From Salinivenus lutea (GTDB lineage: Bacteria; Bacteroidota; Rhodothermia; Rhodothermales; Salinibacteraceae), in contig NCRC01000005.1 in the NCBI GenBank assembly GCA_002894685.1, positions 62,001 through 126,000 of the forward strand: 64,000 bases of DNA, given 5' to 3'. The notes beneath the pieces are model-generated. The model ran no database searches, was not told the DNA's origin, and saw only the letters and a program-made list of their open reading frames with translations. Below are positions 44,252 to 52,333 of the stretch, in pieces (the stretch's first letter is position 1; each line of letters starts with the position of its first letter). The translations under genes were made by a program, and so were the position numbers.

Positions 44252-44440
44252 GCTTTTTCTGTGGTGCGTATTGCGTAGTGCGTGGTATGTAACGGGGCAA
44301 GTTGCCGATCTCGCATCACGAAATACCCAACACGAAATACGCAACACGAAATACGGAATACGCCATACGCAACACGCAGCTCCTCTCGAAGCAGACGTGC
44401 TCACTTTCAATCCCCACGACCACCGAAGTCGCCACCCACA
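44252..44440 (+). repeat. Inverted ATACGCA arms between tal-pgi and the HAD gene
   Basis: The left arm (44262-44290) reads GTGGTGCGTATTGCGTAGTG and CGTGGTATGTAACG. The right arm (about 44314-44380) reads CATCACGAAATACCCAACAC, GAAATACGCAACACGAAATA, CGGAATACGCCATACGCAAC and so on. The reverse complement of the left arm (CATACCACGCACTACGCAAT) is the right-arm unit. It is a second sequence type with the same layout as the GTTG/CAAC gaps, and it recurs before zwf at 46575. Confidence 0.88.
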
Positions 44441-45184
44441 ATGCCCAAAATCAACGCCTTCGTCTTCGACCTCGACGGCACGCTCGTGCAGACCGAGCGG
44501 CTGAAGGCCCGGTCCTACGCGAAGGCCGCCGTGGAGCTCTGCCCGGAGGACGTGACGGAGGACGAGGTCCTCGAGGCCTACAAAGACGTGGTGGGGGAGT
44601 CGCGCCAGACGGTGGCCACCACGCTCATGGAGCGCTTCGACCTGGAAGCCGCCTCCGCCGAGCGCATGACAGAGGTGGACGTGGACGCCCCCTGGCAGGC
44701 CTTCGTGCAGGTGCGGCTCGACTACTACGAGGCCCTCGTCCAGGACCCCGAGGTGCTCCGCGAGAACCGGTGGCCCCACACGCTCTCGCTCCTGGATCGC
44801 GCACGAGAACACCGGTGCGCCGTGGCCCTGGCCACCACCTCGCGCCGAAGGCAGGCGTGCCACGTGCTCAACGTCCTCGGCCTCGACGACACGTTCGATT
44901 TCGTGGCGACGGCCGACGACGTGGCCCGCACCAAGCCCCATCCCGAAATCTACCGGATGTGCGCCGTTGAGCTGGGCGTGGCGCCCGAGCACATCCTCGC
45001 CATCGAGGACTCGCCGACCGGCACGGAGGCGGCCGTGGCCGCGGGCCTGCACTGTATCGCCTTCGGGACGCCGTTTACAGAGAAGCGGCTTCGGGAGGAA
45101 GCGCCCCTCGAGGACCGCTGGATTGTGTCGGCCCCGAACGACCTCCTCGACACCGTCGACACCCTTCTCGCCGAAACTGCGTAA
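44441..45184 (+). CDS. HAD-family hydrolase (beta-phosphoglucomutase-like)
   Basis: A 247-residue cytosolic protein. HAD motif I is FVFDLDGTLVQTE (nucleophile Asp and general acid Asp), motif II is the Thr in ALATTSRRRQ, motif III is the Lys in ARTKPHPEIYRMCAVELGV and motif IV is ILAIEDSPTGTEAAVAAGL. A four-helix cap lies between motifs I and II. This is the subfamily of beta-phosphoglucomutases and sugar-phosphate phosphatases. Placed between tal-pgi and gnd it probably acts on a sugar phosphate. ATG 44441 directly precedes motif I. Confidence 0.9.
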   Translation: MPKINAFVFDLDGTLVQTERLKARSYAKAAVELCPEDVTEDEVLEAYKDVVGESRQTVATTLMERFDLEAASAERMTEVDVDAPWQAFVQVRLDYYEALVQDPEVLRENRWPHTLSLLDRAREHRCAVALATTSRRRQACHVLNVLGLDDTFDFVATADDVARTKPHPEIYRMCAVELGVAPEHILAIEDSPTGTEAAVAAGLHCIAFGTPFTEKRLREEAPLEDRWIVSAPNDLLDTVDTLLAETA

Positions 45185-45310
45185 TCAGACCGGATGTTGC
45201 GCTCACCGAGCGTCTCAACGCTCAACGTGCGCTGACCGCACGACCCCGGCAGACCGCAAGCACCTTTCCTTCCCGACCGCTCAACTCTTTCCCAAACGAC
45301 CGTACGACCC
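45185..45310 (+). repeat. Gap before gnd with CAACGCTCAAC units
   Basis: CGTCTCAACGCTCAACGTGC (about 45210-45230) has two copies of the right-arm unit, and CCGCTCAACTC follows near 45278. The rest is CA/C-rich up to the ATG. It is a weaker, more diverged member of the intergenic family. Confidence 0.55.
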
Positions 45311-46222
45311 ATGCGCATTGGAATGATTGGACTCGGCAAAATGGGCGCGAATATGTCGCGCCGCCTCCTGAACGACGGCCACGAGGTCGTCGGCTTCGAC
45401 CTCGACGAAGACGCCGTCGCGGAGCTTGAGGGCGACGGCGCGGACGGGGCCACGACCCTCGACGCCCTCGTCGACCGGCTCGACCCGCCCCGCGTGTTGT
45501 GGATGATGGTGCCGGCGGGCGACGCCGTCGACGCCACGATCGACGATCTGCTTCCGCACCTCGACGCGGGCGACATCCTCGTCGACGGCGGCAACTCGAA
45601 CTACAAGGACACCCTCCGCCGCGCCGACCGCGCGGACGAGCACGGCCTGCACTACGTCGACGTGGGCACCTCCGGCGGCGTGTGGGGGCTGGAGGAAGGT
45701 TACAGCATGATGGTGGGCGGCCCGGACGCGGCCGTCGACCACCTGCGCCCCGCCCTCGAAACCCTCGCCCCCGGCCCGGACAAAGGATGGGGCCACATGG
45801 GCGCCGTCGGCTCCGGCCACTTCGTCAAGATGGTGCACAACGGCATCGAGTACGGCGTCATGCAGGCCTACGCCGAGGGGTTCGACATCATGCACGCGAA
45901 GGAAGAGTTCGACCTCGACCTCCAGCAGGTGGCCGAGACGTGGCGCTTCGGGAGCGTGGTGCGCTCGTGGCTCCTCGACCTCACGGCCCGTGCGCTGGCG
46001 GACGATCAGGAGCTGCCCGACATCGCGCCGTGGGTCGACGATTCCGGCGAGGGACGCTGGACCGTGAAAGAGGCGATTGACCTCGACGTGCCGGCGCCCG
46101 TCATCACCGACGCCCTCATCTCGCGGCTTGACTCTCGGGTCGAGGACTCCTACACGCACAAGCTCCTGGCCGCCATGCGCAACCAGTTCGGGGGCCACGC
46201 GGTGAAGGACGCTGAAGAATAG
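45311..46222 (+). CDS. gnd: 6-phosphogluconate dehydrogenase, decarboxylating (short type)
   Basis: A 303-residue enzyme that oxidises 6-phosphogluconate to ribulose 5-phosphate and CO2. NAD(P)-binding: MIGLGKMGANMSRRLLNDGH, with FDLDEDA after the second strand (an acidic residue that favours NAD over NADP in this family). Further: DILVDGGNSNYKDTLRRADR, DVGTSGGVWGLEEGYSMMVG, and GSGHFVKMVHNGIEYGVMQA with the catalytic Lys. At about 300 residues it belongs to the short GndA/YqeC class rather than the 470-residue class. zwf and pgl follow, so the complete oxidative branch is present, in reverse order of reaction. Confidence 0.95.
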   Translation: MRIGMIGLGKMGANMSRRLLNDGHEVVGFDLDEDAVAELEGDGADGATTLDALVDRLDPPRVLWMMVPAGDAVDATIDDLLPHLDAGDILVDGGNSNYKDTLRRADRADEHGLHYVDVGTSGGVWGLEEGYSMMVGGPDAAVDHLRPALETLAPGPDKGWGHMGAVGSGHFVKMVHNGIEYGVMQAYAEGFDIMHAKEEFDLDLQQVAETWRFGSVVRSWLLDLTARALADDQELPDIAPWVDDSGEGRWTVKEAIDLDVPAPVITDALISRLDSRVEDSYTHKLLAAMRNQFGGHAVKDAEE

Positions 46223-46574
46223 GAGTGTAGGCCGGAAAAGGGGGGAGGGCTACGTCAACTGTGACTGTGCAGGGAAGAGCGATCTCAACATCCAATCCCC
46301 GGCATGTCATCCTGAGCGACGGCGAACGATCTCTTCGAAGACGCCAGTCCCCTTCGACGAGGCTCCTCGGGGGGGCAGAGCGACCTGCCGTAGGATTTTG
46401 AGGTCGCGCGGGCAGGCCAAAAATGAGGGCCGACAGACCAGTAGGGGGGAGAACGGGAAGCGAGGCCACACTTTCCTCCTGTAACTCTTTTGTCGCCTCC
46501 GCCACGCCCTCAGCGTCCACACTCTCGGAGCGTTCGAGTCCGCACCATCCAGGGACCTCGGCTCTTATCCCCCT
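46223..46574 (+). repeat. Gene-free gap with a dispersed GTCATCCTGAGCGA-type element
   Basis: The stretch from about 46303 reads ATGTCATCCTGAGCGACGGC then GAACGATCTCTTCGAAGACG, and near 46350 CCCTTCGACGAGGCTCCTCG. I recall closely similar strings (TGTCATCCTGAGCGAAGCGA then AGGATCTCTTC) as a dispersed intergenic repeat in several bacterial phyla. No protein gene is supported. The element is interrupted and looks diverged. The gap ends at the ATACGCA run before zwf. Confidence 0.6.
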
Positions 46575-46657
46575 CCCAATGGTTCCTGCAATACGAAATA
46601 CGCAATACGAACTACGCAATACGCAATACGAACTACGCACCACGAACTACGCAGCCC
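46575..46657 (+). repeat. ATACGCA right arm before zwf
   Basis: About eight short units, such as ACGAAATACGCAATACGAAC, TACGCAATACGCAATACGAA and CTACGCACCACGAACTACGC, fill 46590-46654 and end three to six bases before the zwf ATG. The units match the right arm at 44314. No left arm is visible after gnd. There is no ribosome-binding motif, and the leader has few G. Confidence 0.88.
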
Positions 46658-48145
46658 ATGTCCGAGATTGACCCGCACCTGTTCGTCATCTTCGGGGCCA
46701 CGGGGGATCTCACGAAGCGAAAGCTGATCCCGGCCCTCTTCCACCTGATGGAGGACGCGGACGTGGCCCGGCGCTGCGTCGTGCTGGGCGCGGCCCGGTC
46801 CGACTGGTCCGACGAGCGGTTTCGGGAATCGGCCCGGGAGGCGCTCCTCGACAACGGGTATTCCGAAGAGGCCGTGGCCAAATGGTGCACCCGCAACCTC
46901 TTCTACCAGTGCCTCGGGGAGGGCGGGGACGACTACGAGGCGCTGCGCCGCCGCGTCGATCAGCTGGAGCGCCACCTCGACCTGCCCGGCAACCGCGCCT
47001 TTTACCTTTCGCTCCCGCCGCCCGTCTACGGCCCGGCCATCGACGGGCTCGGCGACGTGGGATTGAACGAGAGCCCGGGCTGGACGCGGGTCGTGGTGGA
47101 GAAGCCGTTTGGGAACGACCTGGCCTCGGCCCAGGCCCTCAACGAGCGGGTGCACCGTCACTTCGATGAGGACCAGGTCTACCGCATCGATCACTACCTC
47201 GGCAAGGAGACGGTGCAGAACCTGATGGCCTTCCGGTTCGGCAACGCGATCTTCGAGTCGATCTGGAATCGGGAGCACATCGAGCGGGTCGAGATCACCG
47301 TTTCGGAGGACCTGGGCGTCGGGGGGCGCGGGGGGTACTACGACCAGTCCGGCCACGTGCGCGACATGGTGCAAAATCATCTCACGCAGCTGCTGACGCT
47401 GGTGGCCATGGAGCCGCCCGCCAGCATGGACGCCAACGCAATCCGGCAGGAGAAGGTGAAGGTGCTCACGTCCGTGCAGCAACCCAATCCCGAGACCGAC
47501 GTGGTCTTCGGGCAGTACGGGGCCGGAACCGTCGATGGCGAGCCGGTGCCCGGCTACCGCGACGAGCCGGACGTGCCGGGCGACTCCGACACCGAGACCT
47601 TTGCCGCGCTGCGCCTCAACGTGGCCAACTGGCGGTGGCAGGGCGTGCCCTTCTACCTGCGGACCGGCAAGCGCCTTCCCACCAAGCTCACCCAGATCGC
47701 CGTTCGTTTTCAGGGGGCGCCCGTGTCGCTCTTTCAGTCCGACGGCCAGCCCTGCATCCCGCAGGACGCCGATTGCGAGGCCCGCTCCAACGAACTGCTC
47801 ATCACCCTGCAGCCGAATGAGGGGTTCGACCTGCGCTTCGAGGTGAAGGCGCCGGGGGAAAACGAAAACGGCACGATGGAGCTGGAGACGCAGCAGCTCA
47901 GCTTTTCGTACGCGGACGCCTTCGGCCCCGTGCCCGACGCCTACGAGACGCTTCTTCGCGACATCATTGTGGGCGATCCCACCCTCTTTGTGCGGGCCGA
48001 TGAGGTGGAGGCGTCGTGGCAGCTCTACGCGCCGCTCCTCGACACTGACAAAGCGGTACATCCGTACGAGGCCGGCACTTGGGGGCCCGAGGCGGTCGAC
48101 CGGCTGCTGGAGTCCTGGACCTCAGGGGGACGGTCGGACCCCTGA
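46658..48145 (+). CDS. zwf: Glucose-6-phosphate dehydrogenase
   Basis: A 495-residue enzyme, first step of the oxidative pentose phosphate pathway, oxidising G6P with NAD(P). N-terminal coenzyme motif VIFGATGDLTKRKLIPALFH; VVVEKPFGNDLASAQALNER; the substrate-binding signature VYRIDHYLGKETVQNLMAFR with the catalytic His region; WNREHIERVEITVSEDLGVG; and PFYLRTGKRLPTKLTQIAVR. Length is normal. ATG 46658 starts 8 residues before the Rossmann strand; the frame upstream runs through the repeat region and is not coding. pgl follows 41 bases later. Confidence 0.97.
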   Translation: MSEIDPHLFVIFGATGDLTKRKLIPALFHLMEDADVARRCVVLGAARSDWSDERFRESAREALLDNGYSEEAVAKWCTRNLFYQCLGEGGDDYEALRRRVDQLERHLDLPGNRAFYLSLPPPVYGPAIDGLGDVGLNESPGWTRVVVEKPFGNDLASAQALNERVHRHFDEDQVYRIDHYLGKETVQNLMAFRFGNAIFESIWNREHIERVEITVSEDLGVGGRGGYYDQSGHVRDMVQNHLTQLLTLVAMEPPASMDANAIRQEKVKVLTSVQQPNPETDVVFGQYGAGTVDGEPVPGYRDEPDVPGDSDTETFAALRLNVANWRWQGVPFYLRTGKRLPTKLTQIAVRFQGAPVSLFQSDGQPCIPQDADCEARSNELLITLQPNEGFDLRFEVKAPGENENGTMELETQQLSFSYADAFGPVPDAYETLLRDIIVGDPTLFVRADEVEASWQLYAPLLDTDKAVHPYEAGTWGPEAVDRLLESWTSGGRSDP

Positions 48146-48186
48146 GCGTCTCCCCGGGTCTCGTCCGCGCCCCCGTCCAATGATCG

Positions 48187-48951
48187 ATGACGACTCTGCG
48201 CCCAATGACACCCCCCTCCGACGTTACGACCACCGTCCACCGGCACGCGGACCTGGAGGCGTTGAGCCGCGCCGCCGCCCGGGCCCTCGTGGCCGACATC
48301 GAGTCGGTTCTGGAGTCCCAGGACCGCTACGCGCTCGCCCTCGCGGGCGGCAGCACGCCCCGACGACTGTACGAACTGCTGGCAGCCGGGACCGAAGGGG
48401 CCCTCCCCTGGCCGCGCATCCATCTCTTTTGGGGGGACGAGCGGTACGTGCCGCCCACCCACCCGGATAGCAACACCCGGCGTGCCCGGCAGGTCCTGAT
48501 CGACGAGATTCCGATTCCGGCCGACAACGTGCATCCCATCCCGACGCAGGGAGACGCCCCGAAGGCCGACGCCGCGGCGTACGAGGACACCCTCCGGCGG
48601 TTCTTTTCGGACGGCCCCCCGACCTTCGACACCGTGCTCCTCGGGCTGGGCAGCGACGGGCACACTGCGTCCCTCTTTCCAGAGACGTCCGTCCTCGCCG
48701 ACGACGAGCGCTGGGTTCGGGTTGTGACGGCCCCGCCCCGCCACGACGTGTCGACGCGAATTAGCTGCACACTGCCCGTGCTCAACGGAGCGCGTCGGGC
48801 GATTTTTCTCGCCGCGGGGCCGCGCAAGCGGGCGGCCGTGTACAGGGTCCTCAACGAACGGGACAAGTCGCTTCCGGCGACCCATGTGCAGCCCCGGTCC
48901 CAACTCGACTGGTACCTCGATCGTGCGTGTTGGCCGCCCAAGCACGACTGA
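48187..48951 (+). CDS. pgl: 6-phosphogluconolactonase
   Basis: A 254-residue hydrolase that opens 6-phosphogluconolactone, linking zwf and gnd. Family motifs: RYALALAGGSTPRRLYELLA, IHLFWGDERYVPPTHPDSNT, FDTVLLGLGSDGHTASLFPE and ISCTLPVLNGARRAIFLAAG. It is the DevB/SOL type. ATG 48205 in the same frame is an alternative that removes six residues. Confidence 0.95.
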   Translation: MTTLRPMTPPSDVTTTVHRHADLEALSRAAARALVADIESVLESQDRYALALAGGSTPRRLYELLAAGTEGALPWPRIHLFWGDERYVPPTHPDSNTRRARQVLIDEIPIPADNVHPIPTQGDAPKADAAAYEDTLRRFFSDGPPTFDTVLLGLGSDGHTASLFPETSVLADDERWVRVVTAPPRHDVSTRISCTLPVLNGARRAIFLAAGPRKRAAVYRVLNERDKSLPATHVQPRSQLDWYLDRACWPPKHD

Positions 48952-49163
48952 TCCCAACGGCGCGGGAGCGGGCGATCTTGTGGTGTCGCCTCCGCTGTCG
49001 CCCCCCTGTCCAATCTACCTGTTCTTCCGGCACCGAATGGCGGGAGGGGCCCCTCATCGGCCCCGGCTGTCTGACTAGCGAGGGCAGGTCTTCGTGGAGA
49101 GGGCAGAGGAGAACGTCCCGACGGAGGAGAGGGATACACGCGATTCCCCCGGGTTTGTGAATA
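48952..49163. other. Gap between pgl and the mercury/thiol cluster
   Basis: 212 bases of GC-rich sequence without a supported gene or clear repeat. It separates the carbohydrate region from the MerR-linked group; a terminator is expected, but I found no strong hairpin with a T run. Confidence 0.3.
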
Positions 49164-49216
49164 TTGCGGGCGACGCGGAACGCTGTACCATACTACAGCC
49201 CGTGGTAGGTCCTACC
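49164..49216 (+). promoter_or_regulatory. Candidate MerR-controlled promoter and dyads
   Basis: TTGCGG (49164-49169) and CATACT (49189-49194) are spaced by 19 bases, the stretched spacing typical of MerR-activated promoters. GCTGTA (49182-49187) and TACAGC (49194-49199) form a dyad over the -10 region, and GGTAGG/CCTACC around a central T (49204-49216) is a second perfect dyad. In known mer operators the dyad lies inside the spacer, which is not the case here, so the assignment is tentative. It precedes the first gene of the cluster by 33 bases. Confidence 0.35.
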
Positions 49217-49249
49217 TGCAACATTTCTTCCCAAAACGAGGCACCTGCT

Positions 49250-49516
49250 ATGTCTAAATCCCGAACCGTTGAGGTCTTCACGGCGAACTGCCCGCTCTGC
49301 AGCGACGTGGTCGACACGGTGCGCGACATGGCCTGCGACTCGTGCAAGGTGCGTGTCGTGAGTCTACAGGACGAGTCCGGCGTGCAGCGGGCCCGCGAGG
49401 TGGGCGTTCAGTCCGTTCCGGCCGTCGCCATCAATGGAACGCTGGCGTCGTGCTGTCAGGGCCGGGGCGTGCCTCGGGAGGCCCTCCGGGAGGCGGGGGT
49501 CGGCGTGCCGATCTAG
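49250..49516 (+). CDS. Small thioredoxin/glutaredoxin-like protein (CPLC)
   Basis: An 88-residue protein with a thioredoxin-like pattern: TVEVFTANCPLCSDVVDTVR with Cys14 and Cys17, then VRVVSLQDE, and the cis-Pro region VGVQSVPAVAINGTL. Additional cysteines in DMACDSCKV and LASCCQGRG raise the total to six, which suggests thiol-metal chemistry. It is the first gene of the group; merR follows 58 bases later. It could deliver electrons or bind Hg(II); the sequence does not decide. Confidence 0.75.
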   Translation: MSKSRTVEVFTANCPLCSDVVDTVRDMACDSCKVRVVSLQDESGVQRAREVGVQSVPAVAINGTLASCCQGRGVPREALREAGVGVPI

Positions 49517-49574
49517 AACCAACGATTCCACTGCTCGCGCCCCCCTTCGCGAGACACACGTCCAATAGCAGCGG

Positions 49575-50030
49575 ATGCCCATGGATGACATGACCCGGAG
49601 TGAGATCGCCGAGCGCGTCGGTGTCAACCCCGAAACCCTCCGCTACTACGAGCGCAGAGAGCTCATTCCGACGCCTCCACGATCGGACGGCGGCTTTCGG
49701 CTCTACGACGAGCGCTACGTCGACCGTCTCCGCTTCATCCGGCGGGCCAAGGAGCTTGGGTTCACGCTTGCGGAGATTCAAGGTCTTCTGGAGCTGCGTG
49801 TTGACGACGAGGCGACCTGCCGGGATGTGCGGGCTCAGGCTGAGGAGAAGATCGGGGAGGTGGAGGCAAAGATCGAAGACCTGAAGCGGATTCGAGACGC
49901 CCTGACGACACTGGCCGAGGCCTGCCGAGATCGGGTCGGCCCGACGAGCGAGTGCCCGATCCTTGAGGCACTGGAGGACGAGTCGGGATCAGGCGACGTC
50001 TCCGCGCCCCCACTGCTTTCGGGGGAGTAG
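49575..50030 (+). CDS. merR: MerR-type mercury-responsive regulator
   Basis: A 151-residue regulator. The winged helix-turn-helix lies at about 7-75 (SEIAERVGVNPETLRYYERR, PRSDGGFRLYDERYVDRLRF). A long dimerisation helix follows (EEKIGEVEAKIEDLKRIRDA). The three mercury-ligand cysteines of classical MerR are present: Cys82 (EATCRDV), Cys117 (AEACRDR) and Cys127 (TSECPIL), with one extra residue between the last two compared with Tn501. It should repress or activate the cluster by twisting a long-spacer promoter. Start codons 49581 and 49590 are alternatives. Confidence 0.88.
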   Translation: MPMDDMTRSEIAERVGVNPETLRYYERRELIPTPPRSDGGFRLYDERYVDRLRFIRRAKELGFTLAEIQGLLELRVDDEATCRDVRAQAEEKIGEVEAKIEDLKRIRDALTTLAEACRDRVGPTSECPILEALEDESGSGDVSAPPLLSGE

Positions 50031-50095
50031 TCGAGGGGAACTGGGCCCTCGATGCGCTTCCTCTTTTAAAAAACGAACCGTTCACCGTGATTGCC

Positions 50096-50749
50096 ATGAG
50101 CACGCAGAGATCTTCGAAGTCCGGAACGAACTGGAGCCTGGGCGCGGCGATCGGTGCGGCGGTGGCGGCCTCGGCCTGCTGCACGATTCCCCTCGCGCTC
50201 GTAAGTCTCGGCGTCGGCGGGGCGTGGATCGGCAGCCTGACGGCGCTGGCCCCATATCGCTGGATCTTCGTAACGCTCGCCATCGGGACCCTCGCCTACG
50301 CGGGATACAATGAGTGGCACCTCAGCCGGCGGCCCGACTGTGACTGCGAGACCATCTTTTCCTCAACGACCCGCCGCTCGCTGCTGGGCGTGGGGGGATT
50401 GGCCGTGCTGGCCCTCGTCGTGAGCCCGTGGCTGTTCGGCCTCTCGCCCGGCAGCGCGACACAGACAGCTCAGTCCGCCGGGGCAGGCGCGCAGGACGGA
50501 TCGGGCGCGGCGGCCACGCCCGCGTCGTTTCAGCAAGTCGTCCTGAGCGTCGACGGGATGACGTGCGTGGCGTGCCCCAAGACCGTGACAGCGGCGCTTG
50601 AGGGCGTCGATGGTGTCTACGGCGCCGAGGCGACCTTTGCGCCTCCCGAGGCTGTAATCCGCTTCGATCCGGAGACGGTCTCGGTCGAGGACCTTACGAG
50701 CGCCACCGAAGGAGCCGGCTTTCCCTCTCGCCTAAAATCGTCCCCATAG
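50096..50749 (+). CDS. Mercuric transport fusion MerT-MerP
   Basis: A 217-residue inner-membrane protein. MerT part (about 1-115): first helix with the Cys pair AVAASACCTIPLALVSLGVG, then GAWIGSLTALAPYRWIFVTL, a cytosolic pair in RRPDCDCETIF, and a third helix. A linker rich in Gly/Ala follows, then a MerP-like heavy-metal-associated domain (about 148-215) with DGMTCVACPKTVTAALEGVD. The fusion is the form I recall from Bacteroidota mer operons. It brings Hg(II) to a cytosolic reductase. The next gene starts four bases after the stop codon. Confidence 0.9.
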   Translation: MSTQRSSKSGTNWSLGAAIGAAVAASACCTIPLALVSLGVGGAWIGSLTALAPYRWIFVTLAIGTLAYAGYNEWHLSRRPDCDCETIFSSTTRRSLLGVGGLAVLALVVSPWLFGLSPGSATQTAQSAGAGAQDGSGAAATPASFQQVVLSVDGMTCVACPKTVTAALEGVDGVYGAEATFAPPEAVIRFDPETVSVEDLTSATEGAGFPSRLKSSP

Positions 50750-50752
50750 CCG

Positions 50753-50971
50753 ATGCCCACCGTCCAGCTCACATCGACGATCACGTGTCCCCACTGCGAG
50801 ACGCAGACAACGGCGGAAATGCCGACGGAGAGGTGCCAGTTCTTTTGGGACTGCCCATCGTGCGGGGCGGTGGTTCGGGCGAAGCCCGGCGACTGCTGCG
50901 TCTTCTGTTCGTACGGAAGCACGCCCTGCCCGCCGGTGCAGAGGGAGGGAGGCCCGGCGTGTTGTTCGTGA
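50753..50971 (+). CDS. Small Cys-rich protein (GDCCVFCSYGS family)
   Basis: A 72-residue protein with 11 cysteines: two zinc-finger-like pairs (TITCPHCETQT, WDCPSCGAVV) and a block GDCCVFCSYGSTPCPPVQ. I recall proteins with this GDCCVFCSYG string beside merT genes in mercury operons, where their role is not established. The tail also ends in a Cys pair (GPACCS). It is almost certainly co-transcribed with MerTP, four bases apart. Confidence 0.8.
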   Translation: MPTVQLTSTITCPHCETQTTAEMPTERCQFFWDCPSCGAVVRAKPGDCCVFCSYGSTPCPPVQREGGPACCS

Positions 50972-51010
50972 AGCGTGATGGCGGCGGAGGCGTGCTGGGA
51001 GGCGCTCGGG

Positions 51011-52111
51011 TCAATGCGGCCCACGGCGGGGCGGCGGGGCCTCAAACTCGTACGTGTCCGTCTCAATCATCCGGAGAATCTGGCCGATGCTCGGCCGGTC
51101 CCCCCAGTACGTCCCAAAATGGGCCAGCCGGACGATGCCCTCGGGGTCGATGATGATAGTGGCGGGCCGGTTGACGTACTCGGAGTGCACCGCGTACTGC
51201 CACGGATCGATGCCGTACCGGGCGCCGATGGTCGCGGCCCGATCGATCAGGTGCGGCCACCAGATGCCGTCGGGATAGAGGTCATGGGGATGCTCCGACG
51301 GCAGATTCTCGGCAAACCAGTAGTCCGGTCGAAATTCTTGGCCGACCATGAGTCGGGAGCGGTAGCGGTCGTGGCACTCCAGGGTGGCGACCGCCACGTC
51401 CAGGTCGCGGAAGCGCTCCTGGCGCTTGATGAGGCTGTAAAACTCCTTATGGCACACCGGGCACCAGTCGGCAAAGACCCAGATTAGCACGACGGTCTTC
51501 TCGCCAAGGACGCTGGATAGGGCCCATTCGTCTCCGCCTGTGTCCGCAAGCGTGAACGGAGGGGCCGAATCGCCTTCCTGCACCCGCCCGAAGGACGATT
51601 CCTCGAGGGCGGCGAACTGCTCCGCCACGGCCGGCTCGACGGGCGCATTCTTCTGAATGCGATCGAGGGCGACCGCGCACTGGTGCCGCACATCGGCGTG
51701 GTCGTCCGTCTCCAGCGGGACGGCGACCGTGTCGGGCGGGGCCCCGATCTGTCCGAGCGCAATCGCCGCCTGGGAGCGGACCACCGGATCGGGGTCGTCC
51801 CGGAGGCGACGACTCAGTGCCTCGACGGCCGCTTCCGCCCGAAGGACGCCGAGCGCCATTGCGGCTATCTGCCGGACGTGTTTGTTCTCGTGGTCCAGCA
51901 CTTCGCGGACGGCGGCGGGCGCCTCCATGCCGAGTCGCACGAGGTCGCGCACCGCGAGGGTGCGCACACGCCCGTCCTCACTCCGGAGGTCAGAGACGCC
52001 GTCGGTCTCCGTCTCGGGGTCGACGGTAAATCCGTTGTCGACGGGGGCGAATGCGTGGCGCGCGACTCGCTCGGCAATTGCCTGGGCAGACGGGGCGGAA
52101 TCTGTGTTCAT
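51011..52111 (-). CDS. HEAT-repeat / redoxin (CPVC) fusion protein
   Basis: A 366-residue protein without signal peptide. Residues about 45-155 carry HEAT-type helical repeats (RTLAVRDLVRLGMEAPAAVR, KHVRQIAAMALGVLRAEAAV, PVVRSQAAIALGQIG, ADVRHQCAVALDRI). Residues about 175-355 are an AhpC/TSA-like redoxin domain: SAPPFTLADTGGDEWALSSV, LIWVFADWCPVCHKEFYSLI with Cys217 and Cys220, and INRPATIIIDPEGIVRLAHF-like strand (VNRPATIIIDPEG). The combination is unusual. It converges with the MerTP group, so it may be linked to thiol stress or mercury, but that is inference. Confidence 0.85.
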   Translation of the reverse strand: MNTDSAPSAQAIAERVARHAFAPVDNGFTVDPETETDGVSDLRSEDGRVRTLAVRDLVRLGMEAPAAVREVLDHENKHVRQIAAMALGVLRAEAAVEALSRRLRDDPDPVVRSQAAIALGQIGAPPDTVAVPLETDDHADVRHQCAVALDRIQKNAPVEPAVAEQFAALEESSFGRVQEGDSAPPFTLADTGGDEWALSSVLGEKTVVLIWVFADWCPVCHKEFYSLIKRQERFRDLDVAVATLECHDRYRSRLMVGQEFRPDYWFAENLPSEHPHDLYPDGIWWPHLIDRAATIGARYGIDPWQYAVHSEYVNRPATIIIDPEGIVRLAHFGTYWGDRPSIGQILRMIETDTYEFEAPPPRRGPH

Positions 52112-52205
52112 ACGGCTCCTGTGGTGTCGGTGGAGGGGAAATCGGGGCGTCCGTATGGTTCACCCGCGGCCCGTTCCGTCTGTTCTGTGCCGGTGCGACG
52201 AGGGA

Positions 52206-52225
52206 GGGGTCCGGAAGGGGACCCC
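52206..52225 (-). terminator. Hairpin downstream of doxX-like gene
   Basis: GGGGTCC (52206-52212) and GGACCCC (52219-52225) form a 7-bp hairpin with a 6-base loop, between the doxX-like stop (52334, minus strand) and the start of the HEAT-redoxin gene (52111, minus strand). It may separate the two transcripts. There is no T run. Confidence 0.35.
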
Positions 52226-52333
52226 GTCCAAGGGCAAAGCGCAGGAAGGCAGAGGGGCCGCACAGAACGCATTGGACTGGGGGCGTTCGCCAGTCCCCAG
52301 TCGGACGGTGCGACTGCGCTCCGGAGCATTCAT

